From Persicobacter diffluens (GTDB lineage: Bacteria; Bacteroidota; Bacteroidia; Cytophagales; Cyclobacteriaceae): a DNA stretch of 64,000 bases. The position numbers were made by a program, and so were the translations under genes. Positions within the stretch are counted from its first letter, which is position 1. The number at the start of each line of letters is the position of its first letter. The stretch covers positions 1,054,001 through 1,118,000 of the forward strand of contig NZ_BQKE01000001.1 in NCBI RefSeq assembly GCF_036244895.1, given 5' to 3'. The notes beneath the pieces were generated by a model that worked only from the letters and a program-made list of their open reading frames with translations, searched no databases and had not been told where the DNA came from. Below, in pieces: positions 34,812 to 43,314 of this stretch.

Positions 34812-35783
34812 TTAGCTATTCAGGATTTCTACCATTCTGACCAGTTCGTCATTCAGTGGTTTTGGGGTATTCACCGCGATGTCCAGCGGAGTGTAGACCA
34901 CCTCATCCTTTATTATCCCGATCATGACCCCCTTTTTGCCGGACCTTAAGGCTTCTACCGCATTTAGTCCCAGACGAGAAGATAAAATTCGGTCAAAAGC
35001 GGAAGGAGATCCCCCTCTTTGGATATGCCCCAAAGTAGTAATCTTGATGTCCTTATTATTAATATGACTTTTTACTTTTTGTGCAATGTCAATGGCGGAG
35101 CCTTCGGCATTTCCTTCTGCGGTTACGACGATGGAAGCGCTTTTGGCACGATCCCAACCCGCCTGTAGGGTGGAGATCACATCCTGAATGGAGGTCTCAG
35201 TTTCTGGAACCATGACCAGTTCAGCGCCCCCGCCAATGCCGGTCTGAATGGCGATATAGCCGGCATCACGACCCATGACTTCCACAAAAAATATCCTATC
35301 GTGCGAATTGGCCGTATCACGGATTTTGTCAATGGCGTCCAGCGCGGTGTTGACCGCCGTGTCGAAGCCAATGGTAAAGTCCGTTCCGTAAAGGTCGTTA
35401 TTGATCGTGCCCGGAATTCCAATGATAGGGAAATCATAAGCTTTGGAAAACCGATCCGATGCCATCATGGAGCCATCTCCGCCAATGACAATTAAGCCTT
35501 CAATGCCCCGGCTTTGCAATTGCTCATAGGCCTTGTCACGGCCTTCTTGTGCGTGAAAGTCCACGCTTCTGGCGGTTTTTAAGATGGTGCCGCCCAGAGA
35601 AATTATATTACTGACGGAATAGGATTTCATCTTATAGATGTCGCCTTGTATTAGTCCGTCAAACCCACGTTTGGCGCCATAAACCTCCATGCCATAGTAG
35701 GTGGCTGTACGTACCACCGCTCTTAAGGCTGCATTCATTCCCGGCGCATCACCACCAGAGGTTAAAACCGCTATTTTTTTCAT
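34812..35783 (-). CDS. pfkA: ATP-dependent 6-phosphofructokinase
   Basis: The 323-residue enzyme phosphorylates fructose 6-phosphate in glycolysis. The nucleotide site GGDAPGMNAAL (about residues 10-20) and GGDGSM (about 101-106) are present. Glycine rather than aspartate in GGDG points to ATP and not pyrophosphate as donor. The catalytic loop PGTINNDLYGTD and the MGRDAGYIA substrate segment are intact. The length is that of the E. coli-type enzyme, so allosteric control is likely by family. It has its own promoter region facing the YfhO-like gene. Confidence 0.96.
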   Translation of the reverse strand: MKKIAVLTSGGDAPGMNAALRAVVRTATYYGMEVYGAKRGFDGLIQGDIYKMKSYSVSNIISLGGTILKTARSVDFHAQEGRDKAYEQLQSRGIEGLIVIGGDGSMMASDRFSKAYDFPIIGIPGTINNDLYGTDFTIGFDTAVNTALDAIDKIRDTANSHDRIFFVEVMGRDAGYIAIQTGIGGGAELVMVPETETSIQDVISTLQAGWDRAKSASIVVTAEGNAEGSAIDIAQKVKSHINNKDIKITTLGHIQRGGSPSAFDRILSSRLGLNAVEALRSGKKGVMIGIIKDEVVYTPLDIAVNTPKPLNDELVRMVEILNS

Positions 35784-36071
35784 TTTGAAAAATGCTCTTT
35801 TGTTCTCTGTTTCTGCGAAACGCTAAAAAAATGATGGTGTTTACATCGGTATTTTGCAGAAACCTTATCCAAAGGTATCTGAATTATGTGGTTTATTAGC
35901 TGATTTTAGTCAGTATTGCACCATAAGATGGCGCAATAGTTGACGGCTTTTTGAATTAATTGAAGATCTGTTCCACATTTCTCATCAAGCTATTTATCTT
36001 TAAGCTGAATAGGGAAATTCTTTAGCCTTATTTGAACAGCATTAGAAATCAATCATTTTTATTACGATTCG

Positions 36072-38498
36072 ATGAATTTTAAACAATACCTGCCGCATAT
36101 ATATGCAGTTGTGGCATTTTTAATCATTACTCTGGGATATTTTGGTGCCTCGCTCAGTGGAAAAGAACTGCTGCAAAGTGATGTCATCCAGTTCCGGGGA
36201 ACTAATCAGGAAGCGGAAATTTATTCTGAAAAAGGGGAACGTATTTTATGGACAAATTCTTCTTTTGGGGGAATGCCCACCTTCCGGAGCACGGAAAAGA
36301 ATATCTTTCAGCAAGTACATGCTTTCACTAAAGCTGTTTTTCCGGATTCCGCGCTTTTAGTGTTTTTGGGCTTTGTCGGATTCTATATTTTGTTGGTCAG
36401 TTTCGGGGTGAATCCCTGGTTGTCTTTCGCAGGATCTGCTGCCTACGCATTTTCCACTTTCACCCTGATCAGTATTGAAGCCGGCCATATCAACAAGGTG
36501 TATGATATGGTGTATATGGCGCCTACCCTGGCTGGTGTGTTTTTAGCTTATAGGGGGAAATATTGGTCTGGTGCTGCGATAACAGCTTTCTTCCTGGGGA
36601 TGGAAGTTTATTATGGTCATATTCAGATCAATTATTATTTATTATACATGATTGTCGGGGTGGGCATCATGGAATTGGTAAAGGCGTTTCGCAGCAAAGA
36701 CTGGCCTGCATTTATTAAACCTTCTGCCTTTTTACTGGTAGCGGCTGTTTTGGCGATTGGAGCGAATGTGGTGAGATTATGGTCCACCGCAGAATTGGCT
36801 CCTTCCACTACGCGTGGGGCATCTGAATTAACAGCCAAACAGCATGAAGGAGGCGGATTGGATTATGATTATGCTTTTGCCTGGAGTAATGGCCTGATAG
36901 AGCCGATGACCACATTGGTGCCTTACTTTTATGGTGGAAGTTCGCATGAAGGATTGAGCAAAAATTCGGAAACGTATAAAACTTTACTGAAAAACCAGGT
37001 GCCTAAGCCACAGGCGGATCAGTTGGTTTCGGCTTTGCCCATGTATTGGGGAGATCAGCCCTTTACTGCCGGTCCGGTTTATTTCGGAGCCATCGTTATT
37101 TTCCTTTTTGTATTGGGGATGATCAGCCTGAAAGGGCCTCTGAAATGGTGGGCACTAACTTTAGTATTGCTATCATTTTTACTTTCCATGGGTAAAAATT
37201 TACCCTTGGTTAGTGATTTCTTTTTCTATTATGTGCCGCTGTATAATAAGTTCAGGTCGGTCACGATGATTCTTGCCATTGCGCAGTTGATTATGCCTTT
37301 TATTGGGATTTTGGCCATTCAACGCTGGTTGGATGGTACTACAGATAAGGCCACTTTTGATAAGGCGCTTAAATGGGCCACCCTTTCTGTGGGCGGCTTA
37401 TGTTTGATGCTGGTTTTGGGAAGTTTTATGATGAGTTTTCGGGCTCCCAAAGATGCCGGTTTAGGCTTACCCGAGTGGTTGATTAGTGCTATCCGGGAGG
37501 ACAGAGCCGGTATGTTGAGGGGAGATGCTTTCCGTTCTTTGATTCTGGTGGTGCTCTCTGCTGCGGGACTGTGGGCTTTGTCTGTTAAAAAACTGAAATT
37601 CCAATATGCGATGGTTGGCCTTTGTGTGTTGATGACATTTGATTTAGTCGGAGTAGGGCTTCGTTATTTGAACGGAGAAGATTTCAAGGATGTAAAAGGT
37701 TATGAGAAGCAGGTGTTTGCTGCTACAGCAGTGGATGCAGAAATTAATAAAGATACTGATCCCAACTTCCGCGTACTGAATGTGGCCGCCAATACTTTTA
37801 ACGATGGGGTTACTTCCTTCCATCATAAATCTATCGGGGGCTATAGTGCCATTAAGTTAGGGCGCTATCAGGAACTGATCGAGGGGCAAATTTCCCAAAA
37901 CAATCAGGCGGTATTGGATATGCTGAATACCAAATATGTAATCTTCCCCGATCAGCAAAGCCGACAGCCACGCTTACAGCAAAATCCGGGGGCTTTAGGG
38001 CATGCCTGGTTTGTGCCGATGATTAAAATGGTGGCCAATGCTGATGAAGAAATGGCCGCTTTGGGTGGGGATTTCAATGCCCGTCAAACGGCTTTGGTGG
38101 ATCAGCGCTTTGCCGGTTTAGTGACGGAAAATTATAAATTTGATCCCGCTTCTACCATTAAGCTGAAAGAGTACAGCCCTATGAAAATGGTGTATGAGTC
38201 CAACAGTGCCAGTGAGGCTTTTGGGGTGTTTTCGGAAATTTACTACCAGCCGGGCTGGACGGCCACTATTGACGGTCAACAGGTGGAGCATATTCGGACG
38301 AATTATGTTTTGAGAGGAATGATGATTCCGGCAGGGAAGCATACCATTGAGTTTACCTTTAATCCGCCCAGCTATGCCAAAGGAGAACCGATCGGTTTAA
38401 TATGTTCTTTATTGATTGTCCTGATGATCGGATTTGCCATTTTCAAGTACTTTCGCTCTGAGCCGGATCACGCCACGGTAGAAGCGGAAACTGTATAA
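36072..38498 (+). CDS. YfhO-like multi-spanning membrane protein
   Basis: The 808-residue protein has about 12 hydrophobic segments in its first 540 residues, a soluble C-terminal domain (about 550-770, with YEKQVFAATAVDAEIN and GQQVEHIRTNY) and a last membrane helix near 780 (LICSLLIVLMIGFAIF). This is the layout of the YfhO family and of GT-C-like membrane proteins in Bacteroidota, which are implicated in lipid-linked sugar transfer. The substrate is unknown. It is a single gene with its own terminator. Confidence 0.8.
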   Translation: MNFKQYLPHIYAVVAFLIITLGYFGASLSGKELLQSDVIQFRGTNQEAEIYSEKGERILWTNSSFGGMPTFRSTEKNIFQQVHAFTKAVFPDSALLVFLGFVGFYILLVSFGVNPWLSFAGSAAYAFSTFTLISIEAGHINKVYDMVYMAPTLAGVFLAYRGKYWSGAAITAFFLGMEVYYGHIQINYYLLYMIVGVGIMELVKAFRSKDWPAFIKPSAFLLVAAVLAIGANVVRLWSTAELAPSTTRGASELTAKQHEGGGLDYDYAFAWSNGLIEPMTTLVPYFYGGSSHEGLSKNSETYKTLLKNQVPKPQADQLVSALPMYWGDQPFTAGPVYFGAIVIFLFVLGMISLKGPLKWWALTLVLLSFLLSMGKNLPLVSDFFFYYVPLYNKFRSVTMILAIAQLIMPFIGILAIQRWLDGTTDKATFDKALKWATLSVGGLCLMLVLGSFMMSFRAPKDAGLGLPEWLISAIREDRAGMLRGDAFRSLILVVLSAAGLWALSVKKLKFQYAMVGLCVLMTFDLVGVGLRYLNGEDFKDVKGYEKQVFAATAVDAEINKDTDPNFRVLNVAANTFNDGVTSFHHKSIGGYSAIKLGRYQELIEGQISQNNQAVLDMLNTKYVIFPDQQSRQPRLQQNPGALGHAWFVPMIKMVANADEEMAALGGDFNARQTALVDQRFAGLVTENYKFDPASTIKLKEYSPMKMVYESNSASEAFGVFSEIYYQPGWTATIDGQQVEHIRTNYVLRGMMIPAGKHTIEFTFNPPSYAKGEPIGLICSLLIVLMIGFAIFKYFRSEPDHATVEAETV

Positions 38499-38519
38499 TT
38501 CAAATATAGAATAATAATC

Positions 38520-38550
38520 AAGGGAAGTACATTTACGTATTTCCCTTTTT
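38520..38550 (+). terminator. Terminator after the YfhO-like gene
   Basis: AAGGGAAGTAC pairs with GTATTTCCCTT around a very short loop, followed by T. Confidence 0.8.
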
Positions 38551-38561
38551 TATTGTATTTC

Positions 38562-38595
38562 TTAAGTGAATTTTAGCCTTAGGGTTTTCACTTAA
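38562..38595. other. Inverted repeat upstream of the ECF sigma gene
   Basis: TTAAGTGAA (38562-38570) and TTCACTTAA (38587-38595) form a perfect 9-bp inverted repeat with a 16-base spacer, about 115 bases before the sigma factor start. There is no T-run, so it could be an operator rather than a terminator. The function is unknown. Confidence 0.4.
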
Positions 38596-38709
38596 AGGGA
38601 TTTAAAGTTAATTTTAATTCTTTGATACAGGGTAAACCTATTTTACACTTAGTATCATGATTAATTTTTGGAACCTATTGTTCCGGTGAGCTATTAAAAC
38701 CGATATCCT

Positions 38710-39294
38710 ATGTCGAATGAGCAAACAAAAGAAGTTACTCAGCTATTAAATCTTGCTAAAGATGGGTCTGAGGATTTTGATGCTGGCCGTTTGTATGAAA
38801 TGGTTTTCAGTCAAATGCATCAGATTGCTGAAAATTTATACCGCCGTGAAAGAACTGATCACACCCTGCAGCCGACAATATTGGTAAATGAAGCCTTTAT
38901 GAGCCTGATTGGTCAGGATCATATTGACTGGAAAAGCCGTGCTCACTTTTTTGCCGTGGGCGCACAGGCGATCCGCCGTATTTTAATTCAACATGCCCGT
39001 AAAAAGCATGCCCTCAAAAGAGGAGGGGATTATACGAAAGTGGAGCTGGATAAGGCCGTCAACCTGACCGAGGATGAGGGAGATCAACTGCTGGCGATAG
39101 AAGAATCATTGAAGGAGTTGGAAAAAGTGCATGAACGTCAGGCCAAAGTGGTGGAGATGAAGTTTTTTGCCGATATGAAAATGGAAGAAATTGCCCATGC
39201 TTTAGGGGTGTCAAAGAGAACGGTGGAAGTGGACTGGACGGTGGCGCGTGCCTGGCTGAAGCGATATATGGCGGAGCAATTGATGAATGATTAA
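38710..39294 (+). CDS. ECF-type RNA polymerase sigma factor (TIGR02999-like)
   Basis: The 194-residue protein has sigma region 2 (about residues 24-100, with LQPTILVNEAF and FFAVGAQAIRRILIQHARKK) and region 4 (about 135-190, with MKFFADMKMEEIAHALGVSKRTVEVDWTVA). The wording TLQPTxLVNEA and the HARxKxAxKRGG stretch are characteristic of the TIGR02999 group best known from Planctomycetes, often next to protein kinases. No anti-sigma factor or kinase is adjacent here. The next gene encodes a PH-domain membrane protein, 12 bases downstream. Confidence 0.88.
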   Translation: MSNEQTKEVTQLLNLAKDGSEDFDAGRLYEMVFSQMHQIAENLYRRERTDHTLQPTILVNEAFMSLIGQDHIDWKSRAHFFAVGAQAIRRILIQHARKKHALKRGGDYTKVELDKAVNLTEDEGDQLLAIEESLKELEKVHERQAKVVEMKFFADMKMEEIAHALGVSKRTVEVDWTVARAWLKRYMAEQLMND

Positions 39295-39306
39295 AGGTCT
39301 CCGCTC

Positions 39307-39726
39307 ATGAAAAAGGCAAGAATTTACCATTCAGCGATTTCTTGGGGATTGGTGATTTTCCTACTTTTTCCCTTGTTGGGCGTTATGATAGTGGAGTTTT
39401 ACTTTCAAACTTGGATGGCCTCCGCTATTATCCTGCTCTCCTTACTTTTCATTTTTTATCTGTATCGAACAACAGTCTATTGGCTGGAGGAGGATACGCG
39501 AGTATTGAGAATAAAATCGGGATTTTTGATTAATCAGCGTATTTCGATCGATGAAATATACAAAATTGAGGCCAGCAATAGTATGCTTTCTGCACCGGCC
39601 TGGTCTTTAAACCGGATCGTTATTTATTTTGGAAACAAGCAGTCGGTTTTGATTTCGCCCAAGCATCAGGAGGCTTTTTTGGAAGACTTGAAACGGTTAA
39701 ATTCCGAAATAAAAATATCAGTATAA
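39307..39726 (+). CDS. PH-domain membrane protein (YdbS-like fold)
   Basis: The 139-residue protein has two adjacent membrane helices (about residues 12-57: ISWGLVIFLLFPLLGVMIV and MASAIILLSLLFIFYLYR) followed by a bacterial PH-like domain (LEEDTRVLRIKSGFLINQRISIDEIYKIEAS ... VLISPKHQEAFLEDLKRL). It starts 12 bases after the sigma factor, so the two are probably co-transcribed. A link to sigma control is inferred from adjacency only. The gene ends just before repeat copy 6. Confidence 0.75.
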   Translation: MKKARIYHSAISWGLVIFLLFPLLGVMIVEFYFQTWMASAIILLSLLFIFYLYRTTVYWLEEDTRVLRIKSGFLINQRISIDEIYKIEASNSMLSAPAWSLNRIVIYFGNKQSVLISPKHQEAFLEDLKRLNSEIKISV

Positions 39727-39731
39727 TACGA

Positions 39732-39947
39732 TTAAGCCAAATAATTTATCTATAGTAGATAAAATCAAAGATTTAAATATCAGGTTCTTATCGGTGGGTT
39801 TACTGATTTTTTTAAGTCCAAATTGGGGTAAGCAGCTTTCTCCCATATTCTTCTGCTTCCTTGGAAAAGAGATGAAATAAGCCACTATTCTTACATTTTC
39901 CTTGCCTTGCAGCTAAAGGAAGGTGTAAGCATAAATAATTCGACTTA
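39732..39947 (+). repeat. Dispersed intergenic element, copy 6
   Basis: The 216-bp copy starts with TTAAGCCAAATAATTTATC, 6 bases after the PH-protein stop, and ends with AAATAATTCGACTTA. The core arms read CTTCCTT and AAGGAAG, a compensated change relative to CTTCGTT/AACGAAG of other copies. A perfect terminator follows immediately, as if the element had inserted between the gene and its terminator. Confidence 0.83.
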
Positions 39948-39948
39948 G

Positions 39949-39972
39949 GCGGACCAACAGGTCCGCTTTTTT
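39949..39972 (+). terminator. Terminator directly after repeat copy 6
   Basis: GCGGACC-AACA-GGTCCGC is a perfect 7-bp stem with a tetraloop followed by six T. The nearest upstream gene is the PH-domain gene, 222 bases away across the repeat. The rest of the gap to 40079 shows nothing further. Confidence 0.88.
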
Positions 39973-40079
39973 GTTGGTAAAAAAATAATGCTATATCGCT
40001 GACCTTTAGGGTGCTATTTCGTTTATTATTATTGATAAATTTCAATTTTTATTGAATTAACGGTCAAGCCCCATTCTTT

Positions 40080-40280
40080 ATGGTCAACCTCTTCAATTTC
40101 CTTTTTGGGATTTTAGGTGTATATGTTATGCTCAGTTTATGCCTGTCGATGTATTTGATATTTAGATGGTTGCCCAAAAGGGATAAGACGTTCCGAAATT
40201 CTTCCTGGCAATTTAAATTGATTATCCTGCCAGGGATGGTTGCCTTCTGGCCAGTCGTATTATATACTAAAATCAAATAG
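40080..40280 (+). CDS. Small two-helix membrane protein (66 aa)
   Basis: The product has a hydrophobic N-terminal helix (about residues 3-28: FNFLFGILGVYVMLSLCLSM), a short basic loop WLPKRDK and a second hydrophobic stretch (FKLIILPGMVAFWPVVL). It is not a family I know. It is directly followed, four bases later, by a 31-codon membrane peptide gene and then the ferric-reductase/Rieske fusion. The tight spacing suggests a subunit or assembly factor of that cluster, which is inference. Confidence 0.65.
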   Translation: MVNLFNFLFGILGVYVMLSLCLSMYLIFRWLPKRDKTFRNSSWQFKLIILPGMVAFWPVVLYTKIK

Positions 40281-40284
40281 CTTA

Positions 40285-40380
40285 ATGGATCCCCTCCAAC
40301 GAAGATACCATGCCAGTATATGGCCCCTATTATTTTTGATTACCCTCTTGCTCTTAATCTTTAGTCTGCCATGGGTCTAA
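40285..40380 (+). CDS. 31-residue single-helix membrane peptide
   Basis: ATG at 40285 opens a 31-codon frame (MDPLQRRYHASIWPLLF, then a leucine-rich helix ending SLPWV) with a positively charged N-terminus and one predicted membrane helix. It overlaps the start of the following ferric-reductase/Rieske gene by 10 bases, and starts four bases after the previous gene, so it sits inside a tightly packed operon. Such small hydrophobic peptides often stabilise membrane redox complexes. Function here is inferred from context only. Confidence 0.6.
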   Translation: MDPLQRRYHASIWPLLFLITLLLLIFSLPWV

Positions 40381-41399
40381 ATTATCAGGCGGTGAGCTGG
40401 AACCGACAAAAGAAACGGTACGACCTTGTTATTTTATTGGCGGTCTTGGTTAGTTTATTATCCATTAGCCTTTTCCAATGGTGGTTGCATCCGGATATTA
40501 CCACGGAAACTTTATTGCTCAGGGCGACGAGTGTAACCGCCTTTTTGATGTTGCATTTTATACTGAGCATAGGGCCCTTGGCCCGGCTGGATAGCAGATT
40601 CTTGCCTTTATTATATAATCGAAGGCACCTGGGTGTTGCCATGTTCATTATTGCAGCTACCCATGGCCTATTGGCACTGATTCAATTTCATTCGCTGGGG
40701 GATCAGCCTATTCTCACCAGTTTGTTTTTGGCTAATCCTGATTACGACAGCCTGAAGGAATTTCCTTTTCAGGTGCTCGGCTTTTTTGCCTTGATCATTT
40801 TATTTCTAATGGCGGCCAGCAGTCATGACTTTTGGCTCAAGGTCTTGAGTCCACGCCTTTGGAAAGCCCTTCATATGTCCGTTTATATGGCGTATGTACT
40901 AATTGTGGCTCATGTCGCCTTAGGAGCCTTGCAGTATGAAAGCCAGGAGCTGCTCCGCTATCTCTTGCTCTTCGGCTTTGTATTCATCGCTGGTTTGCAT
41001 TTTGCCGCTGCCCGTGCAAGTAGCAGAGAGGCCCTTACTTCCTCTGAATGGGTAAAGGCAGTTGCTGTGGCGGACTTGGAAGAGGGTTGCGCGAAGGTGG
41101 TTCTGGTGGGGCAGGAGGAGATAGCGATTTTCCTAAATAGGGGTAAAGTTTCTGCCGTAAATAACCAATGCAAACATCAGCAAGGGCCAATAGGCGAGGG
41201 GCAAATTATCAATGGCTGTATTACCTGCCCCTGGCATGGATACCAATACCTGCCTGAAAACGGGCAATCCCCACCTCCCTTTAAGGAGCAGCTGAAAACT
41301 TACTATTTGAAATTGGAGCAGGAAGAAATTTGGGTAAACCCCCATTCTCCCGGAGAGGGAGTACTTATTGAGCCTATAAACCTTTCAAAAGATGGATAA
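40371..41399 (+). CDS. Ferric-reductase-like transmembrane domain fused to a Rieske [2Fe-2S] domain
   Basis: The 342-residue protein has six or so membrane helices (residues about 18-215) of the ferric-reductase/YedZ (MsrQ-like) type, with histidines suited to haem ligation in MLHFILSIG, AATHGLLAL, LHMSVYMAY and VAHVALG. A C-terminal Rieske domain (about 225-330) follows with both cluster motifs: CKH near 267 and CPWH near 287. Electrons would pass between membrane haem and the 2Fe-2S centre; the partner is unknown. It overlaps the 31-residue peptide gene upstream and the cysteine-motif gene downstream (8 bases). Confidence 0.85.
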   Translation: MGLNYQAVSWNRQKKRYDLVILLAVLVSLLSISLFQWWLHPDITTETLLLRATSVTAFLMLHFILSIGPLARLDSRFLPLLYNRRHLGVAMFIIAATHGLLALIQFHSLGDQPILTSLFLANPDYDSLKEFPFQVLGFFALIILFLMAASSHDFWLKVLSPRLWKALHMSVYMAYVLIVAHVALGALQYESQELLRYLLLFGFVFIAGLHFAAARASSREALTSSEWVKAVAVADLEEGCAKVVLVGQEEIAIFLNRGKVSAVNNQCKHQQGPIGEGQIINGCITCPWHGYQYLPENGQSPPPFKEQLKTYYLKLEQEEIWVNPHSPGEGVLIEPINLSKDG

Positions 41400-42168
41400 A
41401 AAACCTTTTTATATCGGATGGGAAAAGAAAATGCCCGCATTTCATAAAAAAGGCATTTTTCCGCTTTTGCTAGTGGTTTTTTTACTTTTGCCCGTTCTGG
41501 CCTTCCTGTTGGTGTATACTCAAAAAGGATTTAATGATCACCAGTTTGAGCTTGGACAAATTCGAACTTTCCAGGGAGATTACTATGCTTATCCCGTACC
41601 CAGATTGGTGGTAACCGCGGACCAGGTGCCGGAAGGTTACTCCCCGGATATGCTTTTGGTGGGTTATGGGAAATTTGGCGCAGAAGGCATTATGAATAAA
41701 GCTGCTGAGCAGATTGGTGTTCCGCTAAATGGTCGGAAAATAAAGGTGGAAGGCAGTCTAATTTATGGAGATGGAAAAGTATTGTTGGAGCTTAGCCCAA
41801 AACAAGCAGGTATCATTGAAATAATAGAGGGGAAGGTGGAGGCTATGGCCCTTTCCAGTAAGCAACGAGAAATTCTGACCGGAGAAATTTTGGATCCAAA
41901 ATGTTATTTCGGGGTGATGAAACCCGGAGAGGGTAAAATTCATAAGAGTTGTGCCGTTCGTTGTATTAGCGGAGGTATTCCGCCGGTTTTTCGATCCGGA
42001 AAGCCGGGGGACTATCAATATTTTGTTTTGTTGGGGGCGGCCGGCGAAAAAATCAATGCGGAAATATTAGATTGGGTTGGAGAAAAGGTGGAAATTGTGG
42101 CGGAAGTAAGTCAGTCCGGCGGGTGGCAAATTTGTGCTGTTAATCCCGAGGATATCAACCCCATTTAA
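41392..42168 (+). CDS. Membrane-anchored protein with a conserved cysteine motif
   Basis: The 258-residue protein has one N-terminal membrane helix (about residues 24-45) and a large extracytoplasmic region of beta-rich character. Near residue 164 it carries GEILDPKCYFGVMKPGEG, followed by HKSCAVRCISGGIPP: three closely placed cysteines in a pattern I remember from uncharacterised proteins encoded beside Rieske-type proteins. The start overlaps the preceding fusion gene by 8 bases, so the proteins are probably made together. A role in electron transfer or in cofactor handling is inferred. The exact family name is unknown to me. Confidence 0.7.
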   Translation: MDKKPFYIGWEKKMPAFHKKGIFPLLLVVFLLLPVLAFLLVYTQKGFNDHQFELGQIRTFQGDYYAYPVPRLVVTADQVPEGYSPDMLLVGYGKFGAEGIMNKAAEQIGVPLNGRKIKVEGSLIYGDGKVLLELSPKQAGIIEIIEGKVEAMALSSKQREILTGEILDPKCYFGVMKPGEGKIHKSCAVRCISGGIPPVFRSGKPGDYQYFVLLGAAGEKINAEILDWVGEKVEIVAEVSQSGGWQICAVNPEDINPI

Positions 42169-42180
42169 TCAACCCCTGAT

Positions 42181-43032
42181 ATGATTCGTGTGCTGCTAAG
42201 CATTAGTCTTTTCTTTTTACTTTTTGCAGATTCTTTCGCTCAGTCAAATGCTCGCATGGCTTCAGAGGCTATAGCGCCAGTTTATAAAGTGAATCGGTGG
42301 ACTACCGGAGGTACCGTTGTGGTGGGCTATGTTACCAGCCAAATTGGATTCAATTTGCTGGGGAATAAGCCCCGAATTCCGGAAGATGTGGTCCTCGGGC
42401 TCAAGCGGGCTAATGTGAATGCCTTTGATCGGTGGGTGTTTAATTTTGATCCTAATGATCGTAAGCAGGCACAGGATATTTCGGATCTGGGGCTTAGGGC
42501 CTCTGTTTTGTTGCCTATCGCTTTATTTATCGATAAAGAAATTAGAAAAGACTGGTTGGATGTTTCTTTAATGTACCTGCAGTCCCAGGTCTTAGCACTG
42601 AATATTTATACCTACCTTGGAGCTGGCGCATTTGATCGTTACCGTCCGGTGACTTATGTGGAAGAGCTTTCTGTGGAATTTCGAAGCGAAAGTAATAATG
42701 CCCGATCGTTTTTTAGTGGGCATACCTCCAATACAGCGGTGGCGACTTTTTTTGCTGCTCAGGTGTTAAATGATTATCACCCTCATTGGTCGACTGGAAA
42801 GAAGGCTTTGATGTATGGCCTGGCAGCGGTACCTCCCGCTTTTGTGGGCTATTATAGAATGAAGGGCTATAAACATTTCCCAACAGACGTGATGACCGGC
42901 TTTGCGGTGGGAGCTGCCTCCGGAATTTTGATTCCTTATTTGCATAAGCGTAGCCAAAGAAGGAGTAATTTGGTTTATTTTCCATTGATCAATCAGGAGG
43001 CGGTGGGTTTGTATCTGGAGGCGCGGTTTTAG
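42181..43032 (+). CDS. PAP2-family phosphatase, exported
   Basis: The 283-residue protein has a signal peptide (about residues 1-20, ADSFAQ) and the PAP2 motifs: YRPV (about 159-162) for motif 1, FFSGHTSNTA (about 177-186) for motif 2 and YRMKGYKHFPTDVMTG (about 224-239) with the catalytic His and Asp for motif 3. Such enzymes dephosphorylate lipid phosphates, for example undecaprenyl pyrophosphate or phosphatidic acid; the substrate is not evident. It starts 12 bases after the cysteine-motif gene and its stop lies inside the left end of repeat copy 7. Confidence 0.87.
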   Translation: MIRVLLSISLFFLLFADSFAQSNARMASEAIAPVYKVNRWTTGGTVVVGYVTSQIGFNLLGNKPRIPEDVVLGLKRANVNAFDRWVFNFDPNDRKQAQDISDLGLRASVLLPIALFIDKEIRKDWLDVSLMYLQSQVLALNIYTYLGAGAFDRYRPVTYVEELSVEFRSESNNARSFFSGHTSNTAVATFFAAQVLNDYHPHWSTGKKALMYGLAAVPPAFVGYYRMKGYKHFPTDVMTGFAVGAASGILIPYLHKRSQRRSNLVYFPLINQEAVGLYLEARF

Positions 43033-43252
43033 GCCGAATTATTCCCTTTAAGATTTAGTTGTTCGGGCTAAAGGATTAATTGTCAATATGTCTTGGGGTG
43101 TATGCTGGGTTTGGGTAGGCTTGCATTCTACGCATTTATCTGCTTCATTGGAATCTAGGGAATAGGATACAATCCTATATCTTTCCCGGCTTGCAGCTAA
43201 ACGAGGATTTAGATAGGTATTATTCGGGATAAGCAGGAATACTCCGGCTTAA
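43029..43252 (+). repeat. Dispersed intergenic element, copy 7
   Basis: The left end TTAGGCCGAATTATTCCC contains the TAG stop codon of the PAP2 gene. The right end ATACTCCGGCTTAA abuts the T-run of the convergent trxA terminator. A second right-end-like sequence (GGTATTATTCGGGATAA) lies just inside. The core is present (CTGCTTCATTGGAATCTAGG, CTTTCCCGGCTTGCAGCTAAACG). Confidence 0.83.
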
Positions 43253-43285
43253 CAAAAAAATCCCCTCAATTAATGAGGGGATTCA
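43253..43285 (-). terminator. trxA terminator
   Basis: Minus-strand ATCCCCTCATTAATTGAGGGGAT, a stem of nine to ten pairs, is followed by seven T. It is directly adjacent to repeat copy 7. Confidence 0.9.
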
Positions 43286-43314
43286 AAATGGTTATGATTG
43301 TTTAGGAATTGCTT

